Source: an uncultured Clostridia bacterium
GTDB lineage: Bacteria > Bacillota > Clostridia > Oscillospirales > Oscillospiraceae
Assembly: GCA_946539175.1 (NCBI GenBank)
Contig: CAMNHH010000027.1
Location: 1 to 18,431, forward strand
Direction: 5' to 3'
DNA length: 18,431 nt
Under the pieces are notes generated by a model. It was not told where the DNA came from, made no database searches, and was given only the letters and a program-made list of their open reading frames with translations. The position numbers and the translations under genes were made by a program. Positions 1 through 8,388 of this stretch are shown here, one piece after another (position 1 is the first letter of the stretch; each line of letters starts with the position of its first letter).

Positions 1-2
1 GC

Positions 3-545
3 CTGGTGGGCGGCCACTGCATCGGCGTGGATCCCTACTACTTCACCTATGAGGCAGAGAAGTTGGGCTACCACAGCCAGATCATTCTCTCCGGCCGGAA
101 GGTCAACGACGGCATGGGCGCCTTCGTGGCCGACGCCGCCATCAAGCAGCTGATCCTGGCCGGCAAGGTGGTCCGGGACGCAAAGGTCGTTATTCTCGGC
201 CTCACTTTCAAGGAGGACTGCCCCGACACCCGCAACAGCAAGGTCATCGACATCGTAAAGCGGCTGGAGGAATACGGCATCCGCCCCGTCATCGTGGATC
301 CCCAGGCGGACGCCGCCGAGGCCAGGCGAGAGTACGGCGTAGAGCTGACAGCGCTGGAGCATGTTCACGGTGCCGACTGTGTGATTCTGGCCGTAGCCCA
401 CAAGGAATTCAAGGCTCTGCCTATCGCGGAGCTGGAGCAGCTCTTCACAGCCGGTCCCAATGCGGACAAGGTCCTCATCGATGTGAAAAGCGTTCTCGAT
501 AAGCAGGCGCTGGAAAGCGCCGGATACCGTTTCTGGAGACTGTAA
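3..545 (+). CDS. UDP-N-acetylhexosamine 6-dehydrogenase (WbpA/TviB type), 3' part only
   Basis: This is the C-terminal part of a UDP-glucose/GDP-mannose dehydrogenase-family enzyme; the NAD-binding N-terminal half lies before the window and the frame is open from base 3. The enzyme oxidises C6 of a UDP-sugar twice with NAD+, giving a UDP-uronic acid in the cytoplasm. Visible motifs are GGHCIGVDPYY, which contains the catalytic cysteine, followed by the helical dimerisation region, then GLTFKEDCPDTRNSKV and the C-terminal UDP-binding domain. The GGHCIGVDPYYFTYEAEKLGY and KEDCPDTRNSKV wording is typical of the WbpA/TviB/WecC group, so a UDP-GlcNAc or UDP-GalNAc dehydrogenase is likelier than a UDP-glucose dehydrogenase. 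Exact substrate and C2 stereochemistry cannot be read from this fragment. The stop lies 5 bp before the next gene, so both are probably co-transcribed. It supplies the uronate sugar for the glycan made by this locus. Confidence 0.9.
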   Translation: MVGGHCIGVDPYYFTYEAEKLGYHSQIILSGRKVNDGMGAFVADAAIKQLILAGKVVRDAKVVILGLTFKEDCPDTRNSKVIDIVKRLEEYGIRPVIVDPQADAAEARREYGVELTALEHVHGADCVILAVAHKEFKALPIAELEQLFTAGPNADKVLIDVKSVLDKQALESAGYRFWRL

Positions 546-550
546 GCCCC

Positions 551-1666
551 ATGAACATTCTGATCGGTGCCTCCTATCAGTCCCCCTACGCCGGAAACTT
601 TATCGCCTCCCTGCTGGCGCTGGCTGAGACCGCCGCCGCTGCGGGCGACCGGATTTGTTTCGCCTTTCCGCTGCGGAAGGAGGGGGAACGCCCCTGGGTT
701 CCCTGGCTCCGGGAATCCGGCTTCCAGGTGGAGCTTTTGGACGAAACACTTCCTGAGGAACAGCTCCTGGCCCAGGTTCTGGACTTGAACCAACGCTTCG
801 GAACTGAGCTGATGTACCTGCATTTTGGCTTTTTACAGAGCGTTGTGCAGCACCGCAGAGCTGCGCTTGGGAAGGTCCGCATTCTCTTCCATGACCACAT
901 GGGCTTCGGGCTTGGCACTCCGGTAAAGAAGCAGCGCCGCCGCAATCTGCTCCGCTCCGGCTTCTACCGGCTCAGGAGGATCGACGTCATCTCTGTGATG
1001 GAGGACAAGCACCGCTCCTATTGGCTTCTGGGCTCCCGCCATTGGTACGTACCAAACGGCATTGCCCTGCGGCGCTTTGCTGTTGAGGAGCTGCCCCGGG
1101 AGGCCCTGCGGGAGCGCTGTGGCATCCAGCGGAACGCCCGGCTCTGCCTGCTCCTGGCCTGGAACCCGGAGATCAAGGGCGTAGATATCGCCGTAGAGGC
1201 AGTCCGCATCGCACGTGAAGCAGACCCCTCTTTGGCGTTGGGAATCGTGATCCAGGGCTCTGTCCCGGACAAATCCTTTCTGCGCTTTATTGAAACCCGT
1301 ACAGGCATCGACGCCTCCCAGACCCCGTGGCTGCACTTTCTTCCCAGCACGGAGGATATCTTTTCCTACCATCGGATGGCAGATTGCTTCCTCTCCGCCA
1401 GCCGGACGGAATCTTTTTCCTATGGCGTCCTGGAGGCCATATCCCAATCCCTCCCCGTAGTGATGAGCGATATTCCCGGCATCAAATGGGCCGTGGAATA
1501 CAGCCGAAGCAGGCTCTACCCGGTGGAGGATCCCTCTGCCTGCGCCAGGGCTCTGCTCAGCGTCCCCCAATTGGGGCAGATTGTCTCCAATGCCGACCTG
1601 TTCCTGGACCGATACAGCATCCAACGCTGGTGCGAAAGGGTCCTTTCTATCATCCATTCCATGTAA
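551..1666 (+). CDS. Glycosyltransferase, GT4-like (GT-B fold)
   Basis: A 371-residue retaining-type glycosyltransferase that would add one sugar to the growing lipid-linked repeat on the cytoplasmic face of the membrane. The C-terminal half carries the GT4 hallmarks: WYVPNGI near residues 165-171, LAWNPEIKGVDIAVEAV near 202-218 (start of the second Rossmann domain) and the E-x7-E nucleotide-sugar motif (Glu287 and Glu295 in ESFSYGVLEA). The N-terminal acceptor domain is divergent, as usual in capsule loci. There is no signal peptide or membrane segment. It starts 5 bp after the dehydrogenase stop with only a distant GGAG (about 12 bp upstream), so translation may be coupled to the preceding gene. 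Donor and acceptor cannot be predicted from sequence. Confidence 0.85.
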   Translation: MNILIGASYQSPYAGNFIASLLALAETAAAAGDRICFAFPLRKEGERPWVPWLRESGFQVELLDETLPEEQLLAQVLDLNQRFGTELMYLHFGFLQSVVQHRRAALGKVRILFHDHMGFGLGTPVKKQRRRNLLRSGFYRLRRIDVISVMEDKHRSYWLLGSRHWYVPNGIALRRFAVEELPREALRERCGIQRNARLCLLLAWNPEIKGVDIAVEAVRIAREADPSLALGIVIQGSVPDKSFLRFIETRTGIDASQTPWLHFLPSTEDIFSYHRMADCFLSASRTESFSYGVLEAISQSLPVVMSDIPGIKWAVEYSRSRLYPVEDPSACARALLSVPQLGQIVSNADLFLDRYSIQRWCERVLSIIHSM

Positions 1667-1682
1667 GAAAGCTGTGGTGCCT

Positions 1683-2795
1683 ATGAAGGGCTATTATCTG
1701 TTTGCGCCCTATGAAAAAAGCTGTCTCGGCCCAGGCTCCGGCGTGGAGAAAAAGGTGCGTGCCCAGCATCGGGTTTTGAGTTCCTTCTGCGACTGCGAGC
1801 TGATCATCCTGCCGCCGGTTCGCTTTCAGAACACCACCGGGGAACGGATTCTCCGGCGCCTTCCCTATACCGCATCCTGGAACCGCTGGGACTACCAGGG
1901 CGAATTTGACGACGCGGATTTTCTCTATATGCGGATGGTCCACCATGATCAATCCCTGATTCGCTATCTCCGGGCTATTCGGCGGGCAAATCCAAAGATC
2001 AAGATCCTGTATGAAGTGCCCACCTATCCCATGGGCAAATATCGTTTTTCCATCAACAGCGTCAGCTTTGATCTGAAGGAAGCATTCGCAAGAAAACAGC
2101 TTCACCGATATGTGAATCGGATCATCACCTTTTATGGGCAGAGCAAAATCTGGAGCGTTCCATGCATTGCTCTGCTCAACGGCTATGATTTTTCTCAGAT
2201 CCAACTGCCTCAACGCAGCCAACCGGACGCAGTGCATCTGCTGTCTGTGGCCGCAGTCTCTCCGGTCCACGGTTATGAACGTCTGCTGGAGGGCCTGCAC
2301 CGGTATTATGCCAACGGCGGAACGGAAGCGATTTTCTACCACTACGTGGGCCCTGCTTTGCCGGAGCACCGCCGCTTGACAAAGGAGTCTGGGCTGGAGG
2401 ACCGGGTGATCTTCCACGGTCCTCAGTACGGCGAGGACTTAAAAGAGCTCTTCGCCCAGTGTACGCTGGGGGTTGACGTGCTGGGGGGCTACAAAGCGGA
2501 TTTCACCGTCAGCAGCTCCCTGAAATCCCGCGAGTACGCCGCCTATGGCTTGCCCATCCTGACGGCAGCTCCCATCGACTATCAGCCTGAGGGCTATCCC
2601 TATACTCTGCTGATTCCCAACGATCCCAGCCCGGTGGATATTCCGGCCCTGCTGCAATTCTGGCATGGGTTGTATGACAGCCGGGACGTGAATCAGCTTG
2701 CCCGGCAGATCCGTGAGGAAGCGGTCTCCCGTTGCGACATGGGAGCCGCCATGCAGCCGATTATGAACTGGCTGCAGCAAAACTGCCAAACTTAA
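1683..2795 (+). CDS. Glycosyltransferase, GT4-like, divergent
   Basis: A 370-residue cytoplasmic protein of GT-B type. The N-terminus MKGYYLFAPY begins directly with the first beta strand, so I take ATG 1683 as the start; the frame is open upstream to 1581, but that part overlaps the previous gene and adds no family sequence. The second half shows LLSVAAVSPVHGYERLLEGL (about 186-205), VIFHGPQYGEDLKELFAQC (about 242-260) and SLKSREYAAYGLPIL (about 279-293). The last corresponds to the 'K-x-RE-Y-x-A-x-G-x-P' stretch at the donor site of GT4-like enzymes. There is no good Shine-Dalgarno sequence before 1683 and the gap to the previous stop is 16 bp, which fits translational coupling. The role is addition of one residue to the repeat unit; the sugar is unknown. 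Confidence 0.8.
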   Translation: MKGYYLFAPYEKSCLGPGSGVEKKVRAQHRVLSSFCDCELIILPPVRFQNTTGERILRRLPYTASWNRWDYQGEFDDADFLYMRMVHHDQSLIRYLRAIRRANPKIKILYEVPTYPMGKYRFSINSVSFDLKEAFARKQLHRYVNRIITFYGQSKIWSVPCIALLNGYDFSQIQLPQRSQPDAVHLLSVAAVSPVHGYERLLEGLHRYYANGGTEAIFYHYVGPALPEHRRLTKESGLEDRVIFHGPQYGEDLKELFAQCTLGVDVLGGYKADFTVSSSLKSREYAAYGLPILTAAPIDYQPEGYPYTLLIPNDPSPVDIPALLQFWHGLYDSRDVNQLARQIREEAVSRCDMGAAMQPIMNWLQQNCQT

Positions 2796-2815
2796 GAAAC
2801 CCGGAGGTCTCTGTC

Positions 2816-3799
2816 ATGTTTCTGAGCATTGTGATCCCGGTTTTTAACGCCGAACGCTATCTGGCGAACTGCTTGGATTCCTGTCTGGAACAGGACCTTC
2901 TAGCAGAGGATTATGAAATTGTTTGCGTGAACGACGGATCCACCGACGGCAGCCTGGCGCTGCTGCGGCAATACCGGCAGGCCCACCCAAATCTGGTGGT
3001 CCTGGATGACAGCAATCACGGCGTTGCCGTTGCCCGGAATCACGGCTTGGACGCTGCGAAGGGAGACTACGTCTGGTTTGTGGACGCGGACGACGCCATT
3101 GCCCCCGGCAGTCTGCGGCGTCTGCGGCTGGCTGTGAGAGCACAGCAGCCAGACCGGATTTCTTTCCGCTTCGTGGAATTCACCAATGCCATACCGGACA
3201 GCAGCGCACTGCAAAACCGTCCAGGAAAGGCAGGCGTCAGTTCCGTGTGTAGCAACCTCTTCCGCCGTGATTTTTTGCTGCAACACCAACTCCGCTTCTC
3301 CCATCCGGAGCTGAGTATCGCGGAGGATTGCGTTTTTATGTGCGAGCTCCGCTCCCATCCCCATTCCGAAATATCGCTGGACGATATCCTGTACTGTTAT
3401 CGGCAGCATGCAGGCTCCGCCATGCACGCCCGGGGCAGCAGGGAAAAAGCCCTGCGAACCCTGAACAGCTACTGCAAGGCGGCGGTTCTGATCCGGGATT
3501 GTTATGTGTCCGATCCACAGCATCGGGAGTTGAACGCGGGGCTGCTGCTCTACCACGTCCATTCCGCTCTCACGATGCTGGCCGCCATGCCGCGAAAGCA
3601 GGCCGCTCCCTTCCTGGCGGAGTTAAAACAGGAAAAACTCTTCCCACTTCGGGGGCTCCACTATCCGGAAAGCCCGATTTTCATCCAAAAACGCAGCGGG
3701 CTGCGGGGGCTTTTCGATTTTCTCGTAATGCACAGCGCAACGCCCCTGGGTTACAGGCTCCTGCGATTCTGGTACTTTTTATTCCGTCTGCGTTCATAG
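2816..3799 (+). CDS. Glycosyltransferase family 2 (GT-A, inverting)
   Basis: A 327-residue protein with a textbook GT2 N-terminus: FLSIVIPVFNAERYLANCL, then IVCVNDGSTDGS (Asp40), then DYVWFVDADD with the metal and nucleotide-sugar binding Asp90-x-Asp92. The rest includes SIAEDCVFMCEL, the usual 'ED' region near the catalytic base in EpsH/WcaA-like members. ATG 2816 is chosen because GGAGG at 2803-2807 lies 8 bp upstream and the family begins at this residue; the open frame reaching back to 2732 overlaps the preceding gene. It is predicted to transfer a hexose or HexNAc from an NDP-sugar onto the lipid-linked acceptor at the inner membrane face. The C-terminus is basic and aromatic and may touch the membrane. 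Specificity is not predictable. Confidence 0.9.
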   Translation: MFLSIVIPVFNAERYLANCLDSCLEQDLLAEDYEIVCVNDGSTDGSLALLRQYRQAHPNLVVLDDSNHGVAVARNHGLDAAKGDYVWFVDADDAIAPGSLRRLRLAVRAQQPDRISFRFVEFTNAIPDSSALQNRPGKAGVSSVCSNLFRRDFLLQHQLRFSHPELSIAEDCVFMCELRSHPHSEISLDDILYCYRQHAGSAMHARGSREKALRTLNSYCKAAVLIRDCYVSDPQHRELNAGLLLYHVHSALTMLAAMPRKQAAPFLAELKQEKLFPLRGLHYPESPIFIQKRSGLRGLFDFLVMHSATPLGYRLLRFWYFLFRLRS

Positions 3800-3812
3800 A
3801 TTTTACACGCAT

Positions 3813-3817
3813 GGAGG
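3813..3817 (+). promoter_or_regulatory. Ribosome binding site that selects a TTG start
   Basis: GGAGG lies 5 bp before TTG 3823. The only nearby ATG (3811) overlaps this site and has no Shine-Dalgarno sequence of its own, so TTG is the better start and gives the natural N-terminus MKVLIPTG. Confidence 0.65.
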
Positions 3818-3822
3818 TTGCT

Positions 3823-4977
3823 TTGAAGGTTTTGATTCCAACCGGGGCGCTGTTCCCACAGCCGGGTAACAACGCGGTCCTGCTGTCCCTTCTGCTACCG
3901 TATCTTCAGGGAAAGCACCAGCTTCGATATCTCTCCTTTTCCGGGGGCAAAGCCCCCCCTTCGCATGCAAGTTATCAGAATGTGCCGGTGACCGTGTTTC
4001 AGGATGATTTCAGCCGTCCGCAGCATCTTCTGTGTGCTGTTGCCTCCAAGCTCGTTGACCGGAACGGTTTTTCCGACTATTATAACGCCCGGTTGATGCT
4101 GCGGCACATAGAGAATTTGGACCGTCTCTCCGCCTTCGACGCTTTGATTGCCACAATGGAGCCCTTTTTCGCTGCGGACGCCGTGTCTCGCATGCCGGGC
4201 AAAAAGAAGATTCTTTATTTGATGGACCCCCCGGCCATGATTTCAAACGGAACCGGCTCCGCCTATCGGGACCGCCGTATTCGACAGATTCTGGAACAGC
4301 AGGATTTGATCCTGACCACGCCCTTTATTCAGCAGGCTCTGCTGGAGCATGGGCTTCTCCCCGATTCCGCCGCCGTCCGGACCGTGGGGTTCCCCCTGAT
4401 TGAGGATCGGCGCCTTGCGGCACGGCCTCGGGAGGACGGAAAAATCCGGCTTCTGTTCTGTGGGTGGCTGTACTCTGATATTCGCTCACCCAGGTATTTC
4501 CTGGATATACTGTCCCGTCTGGACGAGTGCTTTGCTGTCACCTTTATGGGCCGGGAATGCGAAAAGCTGACGGAGCGTTTTGCGGTTCACACCAAAGCCG
4601 AGCTGATCACGCTGCCCCAACAGCCTTACGAAGCTGCGCTGCAGGCCATGGCTGACGCAGACGTTCTGATCAACATCGGCAACAGCGTGCCGGTCCACAT
4701 GCCCTCGAAAACCCTGGAGTATATCAACACTGGCAAGCCCATCGTAAACTTTTACAAGATGGACAACTGTCCCACCCTCTATTATACAAATCGCTATCCC
4801 CTTTGCCTGAACTTGTCGGAGCGGGAGGCTGAGCTGGACGCTGCCGCGGCTCGGTTTATCGACTTTTGCGTGACCAGTAAAGGGAAGGTGGTTGACCGCG
4901 GGTTAATCGAGCGCGAGTACGCCGATTGTGCCCCACAATATATTGCAAACGTCATTCTGGACGCGCTTGAGTCCTGA
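3823..4977 (+). CDS. Glycosyltransferase, GT4-like (GT-B fold), TTG start
   Basis: A 384-residue cytoplasmic glycosyltransferase. It opens with MKVLIPTGALFPQPGNNAV, a first Rossmann strand followed by a small-residue loop. The donor-side half contains IRLLFCGWLYSDIRSP (about 208-223), ALQAMADADVLINIGNS (about 272-287) and the conserved MPSKTLEYINTGKPIV (293-308), a form of the GT4 'PSK-x-x-EY-x-x-x-GKP' motif. An alternative ATG at 3811 would add four residues. An in-frame opening back to 3328 is only overlap with the GT2 gene. The start is 23 bp after the GT2 stop. It is predicted to add one sugar of the repeat unit; donor unknown. There are no membrane segments. Confidence 0.82.
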   Translation: MKVLIPTGALFPQPGNNAVLLSLLLPYLQGKHQLRYLSFSGGKAPPSHASYQNVPVTVFQDDFSRPQHLLCAVASKLVDRNGFSDYYNARLMLRHIENLDRLSAFDALIATMEPFFAADAVSRMPGKKKILYLMDPPAMISNGTGSAYRDRRIRQILEQQDLILTTPFIQQALLEHGLLPDSAAVRTVGFPLIEDRRLAARPREDGKIRLLFCGWLYSDIRSPRYFLDILSRLDECFAVTFMGRECEKLTERFAVHTKAELITLPQQPYEAALQAMADADVLINIGNSVPVHMPSKTLEYINTGKPIVNFYKMDNCPTLYYTNRYPLCLNLSEREAELDAAAARFIDFCVTSKGKVVDRGLIEREYADCAPQYIANVILDALES

Positions 4978-4998
4978 ATTCTTAAATGGAGCATCGAA

Positions 4999-6228
4999 AT
5001 GACAGATCATCCAATCATCGGCATCATTGTCGTAGGCTACAATCGCGTTGGCAGCATTGAACGCCTTTTGAAGCGGCTCGCGGTCTGTGACTATTCCGGT
5101 ATCACATCTGTTCCGTTGATTGTCAGCCTGGACAACTGCGGAAAGTCCGACGTCTACGACGCCGCCTCCGACTTCCACTGGCCCCGTGGGTCCTATCAAG
5201 TGATTTTGCAGCCGGAACGGATGGGCTGCAAAAAGCACGTCCTGCACTGCGGCGACTATATGGAACAGTTTGGGTGGGATGCCGCCATCGTCTTGGAGGA
5301 CGACGTGTATCCCTCCGTTGCCTTTTACCAGTACGCGCAGCAGGCAGTGGCCAGCTATCAGGACGACGATCGGATCGCGGGAATTGCACTGTACGCCATG
5401 CCCCAAAATCAGACGGTTCGCCTGCCCTTTACGCCGGCGCTGTCTGACTATGACGCCTATTTTATGCAGCTGGCCCAGTCCTGCGGCCAGGTGTGGATGA
5501 AGCGCCAATGGTGTGCTTTCAAGGATTGGTTTGCCGAAAACGACGGACCTTTCCCCAACAGGCCCGGAATCCCCGCAAACGTGACCCGCTGGCCGGAAAG
5601 CTCCTGGCTCAAATACCACATCCGCTACTGCATCGAAGAAAACAAGTATTTCGTTTACCCCTATGAATCCCTGACCACAAATTTCTCAGACGTGGGTCAG
5701 CACACTGGTGTAGCCTCCAACACCCTGCAGGTACGGCTCCAGCAGCAGGCCAGGCGGCGCTACTCCTTCCCGGAACTGGACAACGCACCGGTGGTCTATG
5801 ACGCCTGGCATGAAAATCTGCGACTGGCAGAAGTCCTTGGTCTGGCGCCCGAAACACTCAACGTGGATATTTTCGGTGGAAAGGGCAATCCGGAACGGAA
5901 GCGTTACTGGCTGACAACGCTCTGTAAGCCCTATCATGTGCTGCGTTCCTTTGCTCTTTCCCTCTTCCCCATGGATATGAACGTACTGTGCGGTCTGGCA
6001 GGAGACCAGATTTTTCTATATGACACCACGGTTCCGGCGGAGGCCCCGCCTGACCGGGATCGTGATTTGCAAATGTGGGCTTATTATAACCGCATTTTGT
6101 TTCCAGATGAAATGATCTGGAAATTATCCAAGCCCATCGGGAAACGCATTCGAAAGAGTCGGTGGAGATATCTGCTGCACCCGATTCAATTTCTGAAACT
6201 CCTGCGGAGCTGTCTCCGCAGATCTTAA
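4999..6228 (+). CDS. GT-A glycosyltransferase, GT2/GNT-I-like
   Basis: A 409-residue protein beginning PIIGIIVVGYNRVGSIERLLKRL, a GT-A opening. The metal-binding site is Glu100-Asp101-Asp102 in IVLEDDVYPSVAFYQYA; an 'EDD' followed by an aromatic 'x-FYxY' stretch resembles the eukaryotic GNT-I/POMGNT fold group rather than the DxD of ordinary GT2 enzymes. The middle region SSWLKYHIRYCIEENKYFVY and then LTTNFSDVGQH recur in bacterial capsule enzymes of this type, as far as I recall. The C-terminal 120 residues are basic and less conserved. ATG 4999 has TGGAG at 4987-4991. The gene follows the GT4-like gene by 21 bp and precedes the exporter permease by 14 bp. Role: addition of one sugar, with HexNAc a reasonable but unproven donor. 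Confidence 0.8.
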   Translation: MTDHPIIGIIVVGYNRVGSIERLLKRLAVCDYSGITSVPLIVSLDNCGKSDVYDAASDFHWPRGSYQVILQPERMGCKKHVLHCGDYMEQFGWDAAIVLEDDVYPSVAFYQYAQQAVASYQDDDRIAGIALYAMPQNQTVRLPFTPALSDYDAYFMQLAQSCGQVWMKRQWCAFKDWFAENDGPFPNRPGIPANVTRWPESSWLKYHIRYCIEENKYFVYPYESLTTNFSDVGQHTGVASNTLQVRLQQQARRRYSFPELDNAPVVYDAWHENLRLAEVLGLAPETLNVDIFGGKGNPERKRYWLTTLCKPYHVLRSFALSLFPMDMNVLCGLAGDQIFLYDTTVPAEAPPDRDRDLQMWAYYNRILFPDEMIWKLSKPIGKRIRKSRWRYLLHPIQFLKLLRSCLRRS

Positions 6229-6242
6229 CGGAGTCATTTGCT

Positions 6243-7097
6243 ATGGAAAGCTATTCAACCGTCATTCAATCCAGCACCAAGGGTCTTAACCTGAATCTGA
6301 AGGAGCTCTGGCGCTATCGTGACCTGGTGTTTCTGTTTGTGAAGCGCAGCTTTATCACGCACTACAAGCAAACCATTCTCGGTCCCGCTTGGGCCATCAT
6401 TCAGCCCCTGCTGACCACGGTGGTATTCACCTTTATTTTCGGCAATATCGCCGGTCTGGGCGCCCAAGGGGTTCCCTCCTTTGTCTTCTATTTCAGCGGC
6501 AATATGATCTGGGGATACTTCTCCTCCTGTCTGACCGGTACAGCGAATACCTTCCTCAACAATCGCGGGATTCTCGGCAAAGTCTACTTTCCCAGAATGG
6601 TCATGCCGGTCTCCGGCATCCTGACCAATCTGATCACCTTCTTCATTCAGTTCCTGTTTTTCCTTGCGTTTCTTGTTTTATACTCCGTCACTGGACAGAA
6701 TGTGCACCCCAATCTTTACGCTCTGATGCTTCCGCTTCTGATTCTGCAGGCGGCTCTACTCGGGATGGGCGTCGGCGTCATCATCTCTGCTCTGACCACA
6801 AAATACCGAGATCTGGCCATGCTGACCTCTTTCGGTGTGTCCATCTGGATGTACGCCAGCCCCATCGCCTATGACATGGAAGCCATGGGAGCATTTGGCA
6901 CCGGCGGTAAATATCACGCGCTCTATATGCTCAATCCGGTTACGTCCATCGTCAACATTCTGCGGTACGGATTTTTGGGGATTGGCCGGATTGAATGGTC
7001 GTACTATGCTGTCAGTTGGATCGTCACTCTCGTTGTATTATTCATCGGAATTATCATGTTCAACCGGGTCGAAAAGACTTTTATGGATACCATTTAA
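6243..7097 (+). CDS. ABC-2 type polysaccharide export permease (Wzm/TagG family)
   Basis: A 284-residue integral membrane protein, the channel half of an ABC transporter that moves a finished lipid-linked glycan out of the cytoplasm. Six hydrophobic segments can be drawn (about 48-68, 78-100, 121-150, 158-182, 194-210, 255-274). Family markers include an amphipathic N-terminus ending YKQTILGPAWAIIQPL (41-56), LTTKYRDLAMLTSF (184-197), SPIAYDM and LNPVTSIVNILRYGFLG (230-246). ATG 6243 is used because GGAG at 6230-6233 precedes it and the family usually starts about here; the open frame back to 6162 overlaps the previous gene. The next gene's Shine-Dalgarno sequence overlaps this stop codon, so the permease and ATPase are translationally linked and work as one complex. 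Confidence 0.93.
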   Translation: MESYSTVIQSSTKGLNLNLKELWRYRDLVFLFVKRSFITHYKQTILGPAWAIIQPLLTTVVFTFIFGNIAGLGAQGVPSFVFYFSGNMIWGYFSSCLTGTANTFLNNRGILGKVYFPRMVMPVSGILTNLITFFIQFLFFLAFLVLYSVTGQNVHPNLYALMLPLLILQAALLGMGVGVIISALTTKYRDLAMLTSFGVSIWMYASPIAYDMEAMGAFGTGGKYHALYMLNPVTSIVNILRYGFLGIGRIEWSYYAVSWIVTLVVLFIGIIMFNRVEKTFMDTI

Positions 7098-7107
7098 GGA
7101 GACGGCT

Positions 7108-8385
7108 ATGGAAAATGCAATCAAAGTGGAACACGTTTCCAAGGAATACCGTCTCGGGGCCATCGGCGGCGGCACTCTCAAGGGAGACCTGCAATCCTGG
7201 TGGGCCAAAGTCCGACATCGGGAGGACCCGAATCTGCGGATTGATCAGGCAGCCGGCGCACATAGGAAAAATGAACGCTTTCTCGCCTTGAATGACGTTT
7301 CCTTCTCTGCGAAACCGGGTGAGGCCATCGGCATCATTGGCCACAACGGCGCGGGGAAGTCCACCCTGCTGAAGCTGATCTCCCGGGTCACGGCCCCCAG
7401 CGCGGGCACCATCTCCTACAACGGCCGCATCGCCTCCATGCTGGAGGTGGGAACCGGCTTTCACCCGGAAATGACCGGGCGGGAAAATATTTATATGAAC
7501 GGCGCGATTCTGGGCATGACCAAGGCGGAGATCTCCCGCAAGTTCGATGAGATCGTGGAGTTCGCGGAGATGCGGCAGTTTATCGACACCCCGGTCAAGC
7601 GCTACTCCTCCGGCATGTACGTCAAGCTGGCCTTCGCCGTGGCGGCGCATCTGGACAGCGAGATCATGATCATGGACGAGGTCTTGGCGGTGGGCGACGC
7701 CAAGTTCCAGCAGAAATGCCTGGGAAAAATGGGCGACGCCGCCAACAGCCAGGGGCGGACCGTCCTTTACGTCAGTCACAATATGAGCACCATCCGCGAG
7801 CTCTGCTCCCGCTGCATCGTGCTGAGCCACGGGCAGAAGGTCTTTGACGGCGGCGTGGAGGACGCCATTGCCATCTATCTTGGACTTGCAGAGCAATTCA
7901 AGCCCGTGCGGCAATTTGACAGCCAAAAGCGCAAGGGCTACTTCGGGGACTATCTTCGGATCGACGAGGTGGAGTTTCTGGACACTCAGGACGGCAAAAT
8001 TCTGAATGAGCTTGCCTTCCGGGTCAAATTCCACTGCGGCAAGGACGTGGAGAACGTCTGCGCCCGGGCAGAAATTATGGCCCCGGAAAACTATACCATC
8101 GGCACAGCCCCCTCCGGCGTGCTGATCGAGCATCTGAAGGCCGGCGGCCAGTACTCCTGCGTGCTGCGTCTGCAGGTGCCGGACCTGATGCCGGGCAAGT
8201 TCAATGTTACCCTGCTGTTCTATTCCGAAAACGAATTCAAAAATACGACCACCCTGGATCGGGTGGAAAACGCGGTCATCTTTGAGGTCTCCGAAGCGAA
8301 AATTGTCCGCTGGGTCACCCGGGACCGGGGGTATATCAAGCTGCCGGACTTGGAAATCAGCGACTTCCGAAAGGACGGAGTATGA
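7108..8385 (+). CDS. ABC transporter ATPase with C-terminal Wzt-like glycan-binding domain
   Basis: A 425-residue ATPase that pairs with the permease just upstream. The nucleotide-binding domain shows Walker A GHNGAGKST (78-86), the signature YSSGM (166-170), Walker B IMIMDEVLAVGD (186-197) and the H-loop His224. An insertion of about 30 residues after the first strand (about 20-57) is common in polysaccharide exporters. Residues from about 280 to 398 form a beta-rich extension matching the Wzt C-terminal domain. In O-antigen and teichoic-acid exporters this domain recognises the modified end of the glycan and so couples chain completion to export. ATG 7108 has AAGGAG at 7096-7101; the earlier open frame is overlap. 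It implies ABC-dependent rather than Wzx/Wzy-dependent export for this operon. Confidence 0.95.
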   Translation: MENAIKVEHVSKEYRLGAIGGGTLKGDLQSWWAKVRHREDPNLRIDQAAGAHRKNERFLALNDVSFSAKPGEAIGIIGHNGAGKSTLLKLISRVTAPSAGTISYNGRIASMLEVGTGFHPEMTGRENIYMNGAILGMTKAEISRKFDEIVEFAEMRQFIDTPVKRYSSGMYVKLAFAVAAHLDSEIMIMDEVLAVGDAKFQQKCLGKMGDAANSQGRTVLYVSHNMSTIRELCSRCIVLSHGQKVFDGGVEDAIAIYLGLAEQFKPVRQFDSQKRKGYFGDYLRIDEVEFLDTQDGKILNELAFRVKFHCGKDVENVCARAEIMAPENYTIGTAPSGVLIEHLKAGGQYSCVLRLQVPDLMPGKFNVTLLFYSENEFKNTTTLDRVENAVIFEVSEAKIVRWVTRDRGYIKLPDLEISDFRKDGV

Positions 8386-8388
8386 GCC

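Noticed and set aside
3328..3822. Upstream extension of the third GT4-like gene
   Set aside because: It overlaps the GT2 gene in another phase; a clear ribosome site supports TTG 3823.
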